Part shown: one piece after another, positions 30,234-41,500 of the stretch
Layout: each line of letters starts with the position of its first letter
Position numbering within the stretch: the stretch's first letter is position 1
Source of the DNA: Corinectria fuckeliana
Lineage: Eukaryota > Ascomycota > Sordariomycetes > Hypocreales > Nectriaceae
Direction of reading: 5' to 3'
DNA: 64,000 nucleotides
NCBI GenBank assembly: GCA_019137255.1
Contig: WPDH01000057.1
Span: forward strand, 111,912-175,911
Position numbers and translations under genes: made by a program
The notes under the pieces: generated by a model
Seen by the model: the letters and a program-made list of their open reading frames with translations, nothing else
What the model was told of the DNA's origin: nothing
Databases searched by the model: none

Positions 30234-31858
30234 GCCAATCCGTGAAGGGGGCAGTAAGCACAGAGGTAACGGTAGGCATCACTAGAGAGCCTAGCAGCGC
30301 TTTTCTTTGAACACAGTGGAGTTCTCTTGTTTTTTTGATGATTGATGGGTCATGCCGCAGTTGTACCTGATGCAGCCCTAGGGTAGCTCCCAACTTGTAG
30401 CAAGCACTGAATATAGGCAGGGTATCTACAGTTTATTGTGGTGTGGCCAGACCACGCAGTCTGAGGTTCCCGCCGCAACTCGATTAGAGCTGTGCCTTGG
30501 TGGTTGCCTTGGCGCCGTTGTAAGGCATTCTCCCATTGAAGCGTGCATGAGCTTCCTTTTCTCTTCATTCTGGCCGAGTCTACATCGGATATTTTTGCAG
30601 TCTGATCCCACAATGTACGGCGCCCAGAAGCCTGGTAGGGGTACCCACGTTATAGCGCCCTCGCGTATCAATTGAATCTAAAGCACGGATGTACGAATAT
30701 ATCCAATCCCGGCCGACCCCCCTAAGAATGCCGGGGTTCCGGGAAGGTTCCGGGAAAGGCTGCACAGAAACTGCGTGTGTAGCACGACGAAGGGTTAATT
30801 AGACGACGGCGTAGGGCTGTGCTGGCGCCAAGGCATTCTTCCGTACGTTAGGGACTAGAAAATCTAGTTAATTAGTAGTCACGATGCGGTTGGAACGGCA
30901 TAACTAGGCCTAACGGTCAAGAACTTGAGTAGTTTCAAGCGAAGGGAAAGGTGAGCTGATGAGACGCGTTGTGGGTCTGGATTTATGTATGCAGGATCCT
31001 GCAGAATGCAAGGGTGTTGAGGCTGTAAGCCGATGTTGCCGATATCCGTCGTCCACAAAGAAAAGGATCTGCGAGCATGTCATGACTTACATTGTTCACC
31101 GGCCGTTGCGATGAGACCTAGAATCATGTGTGGAATGCGGACGGGGAATGTATGTATAAGTGAGTATACGAGGTCTTGTTGTACGTATCATCCCTCGTCT
31201 CTCATTCACAGCTTCAGAGACGTTCGGACTCTGAAACATCATGGGTCTGCTTGATTTCTAATATTAGACCACGCAGGTACCTAGTCTAAGCTAGATACGT
31301 AAGTCCTTCCTTTCCATTCAACTCTTCCCTTCCCTTTCCAGTCCCCCGCCTCTCCCCGTCGTACCGCGGCCAATCCCCTCGCGCCAGCCCTACCTTGGCG
31401 CCATTTAGCTGGGAAAGCACACGCGGCGGGCCATCTCGGCGCCCGGTGCCGCCGGAGCTGGACGCACAGGACCGGAGTCGAAGGGACAACTTGATTTCCC
31501 GACTCCGGCTCCGGGGACGGGCTCGGCTCTGGCGTGGTGAAGGGAAACGTTCTTTGGCAGCTTTACCTACGGCGGCTACGAAGACGTTGGTTGTTCGTAT
31601 CTCGTATCTAGATACCTTACTGCATAGGTATCTAAGCTACGTGCGTCTCTCTCATCAGGCAGCAGGTAGCCGTTTTTTCGTCGTTGTTTCGACTTCGATT
31701 TCGACTTCGACTTGTTGTTTCCCTCTTTTTCATGTCAACCTTGTCTTTTGTTGTTGGTGCCATTGCCAAGATATTAAAGCCGGCTGTCGTCCTCCTTCTG
31801 TAACTCCTCTTCTTGCTCCCGCACATTACCATCCATTCCATCCCTTCCATCCTTCACC
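30234..31858. other. Intergenic region upstream of the RTA1-like gene
   Basis: About 1.6 kb. It contains a perfect tandem duplication of an 11-mer GGTTCCGGGAA (30735-30756), an AGGTACCT site at about 31275, several tiny unsupported open frames, and a T/C-rich leader (about 31670-31855) ahead of the RTA1-like start. Confidence 0.45.
30735..30756 (+). repeat. Tandem 11-bp duplication
   Basis: Two perfect adjacent copies of GGTTCCGGGAA. The TTC and GAA triplets are three bases apart, so this is not a standard heat-shock element. Confidence 0.7.
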
Positions 31859-32978
31859 ATGAGTATCCAAACCGACCACCCCGATCCCACCAACGCAACC
31901 TGGGTCGACCTCGGCGGCCCCTTCAGCTTCTGCGCCGCGCACCCAGACTCCAAGGAATACCCGACCTTCTGCGACCATGTCGGCAGCTTCTACGAGTACC
32001 GCCCGGACCTGGCGCCCAACGCCGCCTTTCTCGCCGTCTTCACAGCGTCGCTCGTCGCCTACGTCGCCACCTGGGCCGTCACCCGCCGCGGCACCGCCTT
32101 CAACGTGGCCCTGATCCTCGGCCTCATCTGCGAGATCCTCGGCTACGGCGGCCGCGTCATGAGCGCCCACAACCCCTGGAGCGAGAACGGCTTCCTCATG
32201 CAGATCTGCTGCTTGACCATCGGGCCAGCCTTTATGGCCGCCGGCGTGTACCTGTGCCTGCGCCGGATTGTGTCGGCGTTTGGGCCCGAGAACTCGCGGC
32301 TGTCCCCGGAGTATTACACTAGAATTGTAAGACCAGCAGCCGGCTTTACTGCCTGCCTGTCTGCCTGCCTGCCTGCCTGTCTGTCCGAGTCCCGTTGTAA
32401 CTGACCCTCGAACAAACTAGTTCATCCCCTGCGACGTCATCTCCCTCGTCCTCCAGGCCCTCGGCGGCGGCCTGGCCTCGGTCGCCTCCCACAACCACGA
32501 GTCCGCCGACACGGGCTCCAACATCATGATTGCCGGCCTGTCCTTCCAGGTCATCACCATCGTGTGCTTCGTCATAGTCTCGGCCGACTTCGCCGTCCGC
32601 ACCGTGCGCCGCTACCGCGCCCTGGGCGACAGCGCGCTCGACCAGCGGCCCCAAGTCGCCCGCGTGCGCAACTCGCGCCGCTTCAAGGCCTTCCTCGCCG
32701 CGTTGACCCTCGCCACGCTCTGCATCCTGTGGCGGAGCGCCTTCCGCGTCGCCGAGCTGTCCGAGGGCTGGACCGGCCCCATCATGGCCAAGCAGGGCAT
32801 GTTCATCGGCTTCGAGGGCGTCCTCATCATCGTCGCCGTCTGGACCCTCAACATCTTCCACCCGGCCTTCTGTATGAAGGAGCTTCTCGAGCTCGAGGAC
32901 GGTGGACTCAAGGGTCTGTGGTGTCTGCGCAGCCGCAAGGACAGGACGCTCAAGAGCGAGAGCGCCAGCGAGAAGTAG
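31859..32978 (+). CDS. RTA1-like seven-transmembrane protein
   Basis: Exons 31859-32326 and 32421-32978 (intron 94 nt, GTAAGA...CTAG, phase 0), 341 residues. Seven hydrophobic segments can be traced, beginning AAFLAVFTASLVAYVATW, with family signatures GLICEILGYGGRVMS, QICCLTIGPAFMAAGVYL and, after the intron, FIPCDVISLVLQALGGGLAS, then GLSFQVITIVCFVIVSADF and the C-terminal EGVLIIVAVWTLNIFHPAF. These are the core motifs of the RTA1/RSB1 lipid-translocating exporter-like family of fungal plasma-membrane proteins, linked to resistance to 7-aminocholesterol or sphingoid bases. The N terminus is probably extracellular, the charged C terminus cytosolic. Substrate unproven. The intron is expanded by a CTGC/CTGT repeat. 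Confidence 0.92.
32347..32387 (+). repeat. CTGC/CTGT tetranucleotide repeat inside an intron
   Basis: About nine tetranucleotide units (TGCC/TGTC) lie within the RTA1-like intron and account for nearly half its length. Confidence 0.8.
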
Positions 32979-33934
32979 AGCAAGCACATGAGATGGAGAG
33001 AGAAAAAGACGGATACACTGGGAAACTGAAAATCCCCGATATAGGATGGGGGAAAGGCAATAAGTATACCTAAAGGACCAAGGAAAATTCATTCGAGTTG
33101 GTACTATTTTGAACCTCTCAAGAGAAGCATGGACATGGATTTAAGGAGCACTTTAAGGTTTACATGGTAAGCAGTGGAACTGCATAGGTTAGATTTATTC
33201 AGCTCCTTGACGTCGATGTATTTTTATCTATATCTAATAACACTACCATAAACACTACTATACGGAAGTTTGCGATTGACATTGTACCGACCAGTCAAAA
33301 TCAAATATTCTGCCACTGTTACAATAGCAATTCTATACACTGTAAATCTGGGCACATTTGTATTCACACTAGGAACGAATGTTGATGAAAAATAGTTCAA
33401 GTATATTCGCACACACGTATCTATCTCCTACAACAGCTGGGCGCCAGAACCGTCTGGTTCCCCGATGCGCATCCAACCACCTCCATCAATGGACCTGCTT
33501 CTTCTTCTTTCGAGCTGAAATAGCTCACTCATCTCTCTCTCCTTGCTCTTACTCTTGCTTTGTTTCTTCTTCTGCTTTTTTTTGTTCACTTGGCCCCTGC
33601 CACGTTCTAGCCATTAGAACTACCCTCCATCCACGCCAGGCTACTGCAAGAATGCAAAAGATGTCGCCGAGAAAGAAGATGATACAAGAGGGTATCGTAT
33701 GCGCAGAATAAAAAAAGTAATTGCCCACCGAAGGGGGAAGCAAACGCTAAATGCAAGTTCAAGGGAAGGCGGTTTGTGCTTCACGAGCCACACGACAAAC
33801 CCAATAACCACTGGTTGACCGGATACGTGCAATGGCCGTGAATGGTCTGGATCATACGAGTCATGGACAAGCTGGGGATTACGATAAAGGGAATAAGGCT
33901 GTGGGTAAAAGACTCGAGATCCCCTCGGGCACGG
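32979..33934. other. Intergenic, convergent 3' ends
   Basis: Just under 1 kb between the RTA1-like stop and the Red1-like stop. AT-rich in part (about 33210-33420) and with a T/C-rich run (about 33495-33590). No gene supported. Confidence 0.45.
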
Positions 33935-36900
33935 TCAGATGGCGACACTGCCCAAGGGGAGGATCTTCGTCTTGTCGCCGTGGAATTGGGATCGGTACTC
34001 GATGATGCCTTCGCTGATGGCCTGGAAATCCCTAATCTTGCGATTGCGGTATCCCGCGAGTAAGTCTCGAAGCCCAGTTATGTACTTTTGCTTTTGGTCG
34101 CCCTCGTAGTTACCATAGGCACCGAGCTGAAGGAGAATCTGGTCATCTGTTTTGCCCAAGGGCACGTTAGCGCTCACCTCACTAGGCATCATGCCATGTC
34201 GTTCCTCTAGCTGCGAGCCAGGTTGCACGTACCCGGGGCCTTCATGTTCTCAAAGTGCTGAAATTCGCACTGGTTGCCTCTTGGGCAAACAGCTTCGGCG
34301 AGTTGATCTGGGCATACTTCCCTCCTGACATCGATCTTATTGCTGTAGGTTAACGAACGAAGCCCGCCTGCAACATAATCTTTGAACTTGGGATGGAATC
34401 GGTATGCGCGGAAGTACTGGAGTGGTGTTTCGTATGGGGCAAACGTGGACTTTAAGCCTCCCGTGTCCGAAAGCTTTGTTGCCTGTTCCATCTGTCTCAT
34501 GGTCAGGTACGGATCGGTGGACTCATCGTGGTCAAGTAGGTCTACTTCTCTGCCAGACTCGGACACCGACGCTAAGTTTACACCAGCCGCCGAGATCGGA
34601 CGGATAATAGGCGAGATCGCGGAAACACCCTGTAGATCAGTATCGCTCGTCTCAAGCGCCGCATCTTCGTCAGGGGGGATAGGGCTGTGCGAGGCCGACT
34701 TTGCAGGTGAGGGTGATTGATGACTGGGAAGCTCAATCCCTGCCTCAGTTGGCTCATAGTCATCCGCCGACCCTCTGTCGTTCTCGTCGCTGCTAGAATC
34801 GACAGCTTCTTCCATAGCAACGTCTGTCTCAGGGTCCGAGTCAGAGTTAGAGCCATCGCGTGGTTGAACATATTTTCCGGCACCAGGGATGACGTCCGCG
34901 GGCGCCCAACCATCGCGTGCGGAGACGGCGGAAGGGTCAGCAATACTGGCGTGTCGCATTGATTCGGTCTCCTCGTCAATCATTTGACCAAGCGAGGCCT
35001 TCACGACTTCACCCTGGGTTCGCGTGTCGGTGGATAAACTGCCGTATTCCGCCCTCGATAATGCTTGCATGACGCTTTCTTGCGCTTCATCCGTTGATGG
35101 AACCGCGTTGGTCGTTTCTATGGAATCTGCAGGATACGGGTCCGCAGACTGAGGTTCTGGATCCGATTCGGCTGGACCGGGTGTTAGTCCCCTGGATATT
35201 TCGTGTCCTCTTATAGACAGTTCGAATTCTCTCATGAATCCGAATCCAGGTTCGGGCCTGGCCGAACAACTCGCTTGCCAGGACTCACTTGACATATTCT
35301 CGGGCTCAGAACCATCTTGTGCTCCCTGATCTGAGTCTGAAGCCACGACTTCTGCTCGGAGGCGCAGCTCCTCTTGCAAGCTGTCTTGGATCTCCCTTTC
35401 GATTCTAGCGACTTCGGATTGCAAGTGCTTCAGCTGCCGTGTCTGCTCACTCCTATGTGCTTCAAGGACCGGTAATCGTGCGCTTGCTGCCCGAGAGCGG
35501 ATGGGCGAGATGGTTTGTCGTGTTTGGCCGCGCGTTTTATCCAATATCAATGACGGCGGAACGATGGGTCGGGGGGGTAACGAAGCTTGTTGTCTGTCAG
35601 ATTCGGCTTCGACGGCCGAGCTCGTCGCTCTCACAGCTGTCGGTTGTGTAGTGTTGGGTATGTCTGCACTTCCCTCCTTGGACTGGTTCTGCGACTGGGG
35701 CAGAGAAGCGGTACTATTGTTGGACTGCTTTGACTTCTTACGAGCTTCGGCCTCCGCAATCTTGCGCTTCATGTCTTCAATCTTCTTATTCATGCTCTCC
35801 AGGTCATACAGGCCGTTTGCGTTACCATTCTGGCCAGTCGGTGTGCCTACAGTCTTTGGACTGGAGAATTGACGATTCGGCATGTTGTCCGAGAGCGCAG
35901 GGTAGTCACGAAATGACGCCGGTCTTGGAGGGCTGACCCTGTGAATTGAGGAAGCCCTCTGTTCGGGTGAATCAATCTCCATTTCAGCGTCATCTTCATC
36001 ATCACTGACGTCAATGAGGAATGGTCGTGACTCTCTGGCTTGGCCGAATGGGCGTTTGAAGTTGATGGAAGTTGAGAACTCGTTCAAGTCGGCTGCAACA
36101 GGCCGTTTGCGTTGATTGGTGACAGGCGACGGTAGAGGCGTGGACGACAGAAACAATCCTGGAATTGGAGGAGCACCACTAGAGTCGGACCTTTCCAACG
36201 TAACTGGAGGTTGGTCAGGCACAACAGCCGCGTCAGAAAACCCGAAGCCAGACGCTTTGTCGTCATCTGGTGCACATGATACGATCGGACGCTTTGGGAG
36301 GCTGTTGCCCATACCAGGCGTAGCAGAACCCCCGACCGGTGAGAGTTCGTTCGCATTTGCCTCCCTAGACTTTCTTAGGGCTTCCATCTTTTGCTGGATC
36401 AACTTGGACTTCTCGGACTGTGTCTTATTCGGTACAGAGGCGCTGGGCGCTGTAGGCGCAGCAGTCGCTTTCGTAGTTGCAGTCGCCTTTGTAGTCGTTG
36501 CTGCGGTTGGAGTTGCAGTCGCTTTCGCAGTAATCGTGGCAACGTTGGCCTCTGAGGTGGCTTTGGATCCCTTGGCGGCTAGTAGTCGAGCGATTCGATC
36601 TTTTCGCTCCTCAGACTTGTCCTTTGGCTTTGCAGTCTGCTCTGAGTTGTCGTTTGCATTCCCAGACGCCTTTGCTTCATTTCCAGAAGAACGAGTTTGC
36701 TTGGTGCGTTCCTGGACTTTGGTCGATGAAGTTGTAGTAGGCTGTTCTGGGATAGATTTCGTTGTCGATTCCAGGCCTAATTCTGCAAAGAGGCCGTCGA
36801 GGAGTTGCCTGTCAATCCCCTCGTCAAGATAGTTCTGGTACCCAATATTCATTGGCCAGAGACGGAGAATGGCATCTTGTGCTCGTATTTTTGCCTGATT

Positions 36901-37727
36901 CAAGGATAGATCCTTTGTCTTCTCCGTCAGATCGGATTGCTGTTCAGCCATGACATGATCCAAGTCACTCCGAGGAGTATCTGCCAGTGTAAGCGGTGAT
37001 GTCACGAATCGCGGGGAACATCTTCCATATAAAGGAGACACTTACCAACATCATCCGATGCCGAGTTTTCTTGGCCGTTCGAGTGAACTTCCCGCGGGGA
37101 GAGATACGGAGAGTATGAACCAGAGCGCTCCCGTACCACCTGTTCTGGGTCCCAATATCGCGCGGGCATAGATGCTTTTCCCGCCGCACCATGAAATGCA
37201 TGTGGCTGAGGAACAACCTCCCTAGACTGGCCGACGAAAGTGCCCGGGAGAAGGTGCTGTCGACTCCTAGAACGTAACTGGCCATTTGCTGTGTTCTCCA
37301 CCTGCCCAGGTTCGTATATGTCCTCCAACTCTCCTTCACTCAGCTCTCCTTCTTCCACTATGTTGTCGTTCGCCTGGGCGATTGGTCTTGCTTGTGATGT
37401 TTGTTCATTTTTCGCGTCGCTGCCATCGGCGGCTGGGGCGGCGATTGATCCAGCTTGGGGCTGGCCGGGTTGAGGTTCGGGAGCTCCATTCGTCCAAGCC
37501 TGCTGCCAGCCTACAGTGTTGTTGGCGAAGTTCAGCCCCAGGCCGGGTATCGTCAGGCGGTTGAACTCATAAGACTCCAGCGCGGCATTCTCATGGCCAG
37601 GGCGTTGAACCTGAACAGTTTCGCTGGTGTGATAGGGCGGCGCATTATACGCAGATGATGACGCGTGAGGAAAAGGGTTTGGCGGTTGAGGACCTTGGGG
37701 GCCATAGCCGTATCCGTATTGGCTCAT
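33935..37727 (-). CDS. red1: Red1/ZFC3H1-like C3H1 zinc-finger protein (nuclear RNA decay adaptor)
   Basis: Exons 37727-37046, 36980-34233 and 34146-33935, 1,213 residues. The start is the ATG of MSQYGYGYGPQGP; the frame extends further only from a TTG. Intron 2 (86 nt, GTACGT...ACAG) joins ENMKAP to DDQILLQLGAYGNYEG, confirming the last exon. Most of the protein is disordered: Ser/Glu/Asp-rich, with a Thr/Ala/Lys repeat stretch and one coiled-coil (KHLQSEVARIEREIQDSLQ). Near the C terminus is the defining zinc finger, C-x8-C-x5-C-x3-H (CPDQLAEAVCPRGNQCEFQH), preceded by YFRAYRFHPKF. This single finger near the C terminus (PF10650 type) marks fission-yeast Red1 and human ZFC3H1, scaffold of the MTREC/PAXT complex that feeds nuclear RNAs to the exosome. 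Role inferred from that homology. Confidence 0.82.
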
Positions 37728-38568
37728 TGCAAGGGAGGCACGGCGCGTAGTCAAGGATCAAGCCCTCGATCATCCACGTTGGATTAGGTTGCTTGCCGGC
37801 GTGGATCGTATAATGTTAGACTCCAGCGATCTCAGGCGATGTATTCCCGAGAATTCAGTGGTAAATCAACCCGCGATCGATCTCGTTAAGCGGACTTGTG
37901 TCTTCGCGACGCTTTAGTGCCGAAAATATGGGTGGCGCTTGACGGTAATGGTGTCGTGATATGCAGGTCTAGGGAAGCGTGGAATGACCATATACCAGTA
38001 AATCAATCGCGTAGATCCCTGCTGCTAGATGAAGCGCGATAGTCGCTAAGATCAAACTAAGGTGATTGATGCTCGTCGGCGCGATCGGGGTATCTGGTTG
38101 GTGTGCGTGTTAGGGGAACTGTGGTGTGGGATGGAAATTCGTGGTTTCGCTACTGTTAAAGCTGCGTCACCGCCATCCATGCCGCATGCGGCCTAGCACG
38201 GCCGACCCGACAAGTCCATAGCCCCACGCAAGATCACGTGATGGGCGTTTGTTTACTTTGGTGCTTGATGCCCCCAGCAACCGTGACAGCTTGTATCCCT
38301 GCCGATGCCGCTGCCGCCCGTTCTTCCAACCCGCACCACATTTCAAGATTGCATTGCTTGGTGACATTCCTCATGAATGCATGATTGCGACAGGTGCGCG
38401 GGTGCCTCTTATTGTTCTACCTTCTGCGGGACACTATCACGTCTATTGCCCCGATTATTTCTATCTTGAGTCCACTTTGTTTACATACGTGAGCGCATCA
38501 CCACGTGGAGGAGGACGCACCTCTCTCCAAATCCTCATCCCCCGTGCTGTTGATGCGATTGCCTCGAC
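37728..38568. promoter_or_regulatory. Divergent promoter region Red1-like / myosin II
   Basis: 841 bases between outward-facing ATGs. No coding frame supported; no exact copy of the TAGG/TACC palindromes seen here. Confidence 0.45.
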
Positions 38569-41500
38569 ATGGCCTTCAACGCCAACAGCATGGCGCATCG
38601 GCGCAGTAACCCGTTTGTGAGAACGCAATCTGCCTCGCCGGCTCCCACTGCTAATGGAAGACCCAAATCCGCCATCTTCCCCTCCACATCTCCGATTCCA
38701 GGATTACCATCATCGCCTTCCCACAACCGGGCACAGTCGAACACCTCTATCCCAACAGCACAGCGTCTCTCCAGCGCTGGATCACGACAACACCGCAGCG
38801 ACTCGAGAAATGCGACGCCGACGTCGAATACATTCGCCCCCTCGTTCATAAAGGCTGAGGAGATGAAGCGGGATCAAGACGCCGTCAAGGGCATCGAAGG
38901 GGAAAACGACTTCTCGGGTAAGCGATATGTGTGGGTTAAAGATCCCCAGAATGCCTTTGTCCGAGGATGGGTCGTCGAAGACCTTGAAGGAAACCGGCTG
39001 CTCGTTCAATGTGACGATGGAACAGTAAGTATCGCAATGCACAAGGACTTGGATTGGGACTAACAACACTCCAGCAACGAGAAGTCGATGCCGAGAGCGT
39101 CGACAAAGTCAACCCCGCCAAGTTCGACAAGGCTAACGATATGGCCGAACTAACACACTTGAACGAGGCATCCGTTGTCCACAACCTTCACATGAGGTAC
39201 CAGGCCGACTTGATCTACACATATTCTGGTCTCTTCTTAGTCACTGTCAACCCATACTGTCCGCTACCCATTTACAACAATGACTATATCAACATGTATA
39301 AAGGACGGAGCCGCGAAGATACCAAGCCTCACATCTTCGCCATGGCCGACGAAGCGTTCCGAAACCTTGTCGAGGAAGGCGAAAACCAAAGCATTCTAGT
39401 CACTGGTGAATCCGGTGCGGGAAAGACGGAAAACACCAAAAAGGTCATCCAGTACCTTGCGGCCGTCGCGCAGTCCGAATCCTTTACCAAGAGCAAGACA
39501 CAACATTCGAACCTATCTCAACAAATCTTGCGCGCAAACCCGATCCTCGAGGCCTTTGGAAACGCTCAGACTGTTCGAAACAACAACTCCTCACGTTTCG
39601 GCAAGTTTATTCGCATCGAATTCACTCGCAGTGGTGCAATTTCCGGCGCTTTCATCGACTGGTACCTCTTAGAGAAATCTAGGGTCGTGCGGATAAACCC
39701 TCATGAGCGAAACTACCATATCTTCTATCAACTACTGAAGGGAGCAAACCCCGACATGAAGAAGGACTTCCTCCTGGAAGGCCTCGGCGTTGAAGATTTC
39801 TCCTATACTCGAGACGGCCATGACACCATCGTCGGGATTTCGGATCGAGAGGAGTGGGAATCCCTTATGGAGGCATTCGAGATCATGGGTTTCTCGGACA
39901 AGGACCAAGTATCCATTCTTCGTACAGTCGCGGCTGTTCTGCATCTTGGAAACATCAACGTGGTCAAGGAGAGCCGAGCTGCCGATCAAGCTCGCCTTGC
40001 TCCAGATGCAAAGGAGCAGGCTGCGAAGGTGTGCAAGCTACTTGGCGTGCCCCTAGAGCCGTTTCTGCAAGGCCTACTTCATCCCAAAGTCAAGGCTGGC
40101 CGAGAATGGGTTGAGAAAGTGCAGACTCCGGATCAGGTTCGCCTCGGCCTAGACGCTCTCTCAAAGGGTATTTACGAGCGAGGATTCGGTAGCCTCGTCA
40201 ACCGCATTAACCGACAACTTGACCGGACTGGAATGGGTCTGGATGATTCGCACTTTATTGGAGTCCTTGATATCGCTGGTTTCGAAATCTTCGACACCAA
40301 CAGCTTTGAGCAGCTTTGCATCAATTACACCAACGAGAAACTTCAGCAATTCTTCAACCATCACATGTTCGTCCTTGAGCAGGAGGAGTATGCCAGAGAA
40401 CAGATCGAGTGGAAGTTCATTGACTTCGGTCGCGATTTGCAGCCGACCATCGACCTCATTGAGCTCTCTAACCCCATTGGCATCTTTTCATGTCTCGACG
40501 AGGACTGCGTCATGCCCAAAGCCACCGACAAGTCCTTTACTGAGAAGCTGAATTCCCTGTGGGACAAGAAGTCAACCAAGTATCGACCATCACGCCTCGG
40601 GCAAGGCTTCTTGCTGACCCATTACGCTGCCGAAGTTGAGTACTCCACCGAAGGATGGTTGGAAAAGAACAAGGACCCGTTGAATGATAACATCACACGA
40701 CTTCTTTCTGCCTCGACTGATAAACATATCGCCGCATTGTTTTCCGACTGCGCAGACACGGATGATGATCTCAGTACCGGGAGAAGCCGTGTCAAAAAGG
40801 GCCTCTTCCGGACAGTCGCTCAAAGACACAAGGAACAACTTCACAGCTTGATGGCGCAACTACATTCCACCCATCCTCATTTCGTACGATGTATTCTTCC
40901 AAATCACAAGAAGAAGCCTAAGCAATTCAACAACTTACTCGTCCTGGATCAACTACGTTGCAATGGTGTCTTGGAAGGAATCCGTATCGCAAGAACTGGT
41001 TTCCCCAATCGACTGTCATTCAATGAGTTCAGGCAACGATACGAGGTCTTGTGTCAAAAAATGCCAAAAGGCTATCTCGAGGGACAGGCCGCAGCCACCA
41101 TCATGCTCGAGAAGTTGGGTCTAGACAAGGCACTTTACCGTGTTGGTCTGACGAAGGTTTTTTTCAGAGCTGGTGTGCTTGCTGAGCTTGAAGAGCAGCG
41201 AGATGCCTTGATCACCGAAATCATGTCCAGATTCCAATCTGTCGCCCGAGGTTTCATCCAGCGGCGGTCGGCCTACAAGAGACTGTTCCGCACTGAGGCG
41301 ACCAGGATCATCCAAAGGAATTTTAACGTCTATCTTGATCTCGTCGAGAACCCTTGGTGGCAGCTCATCGTGAAAATGAAGCCTCTATTAGGGACGACTC
41401 GAAACGCCAATGAGGTCAAGAAGCGAGATGCCATGATCAAACAACTCAACGAAAAAATGCATCTTGAGGCAGAAAACCGCCACAAATTGGAGGATGAGCG

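Noticed and set aside
30735..30756. Possible heat-shock element
   Set aside because: TTC and GAA units are separated by three bases, not two; it is a plain 11-bp tandem duplication.
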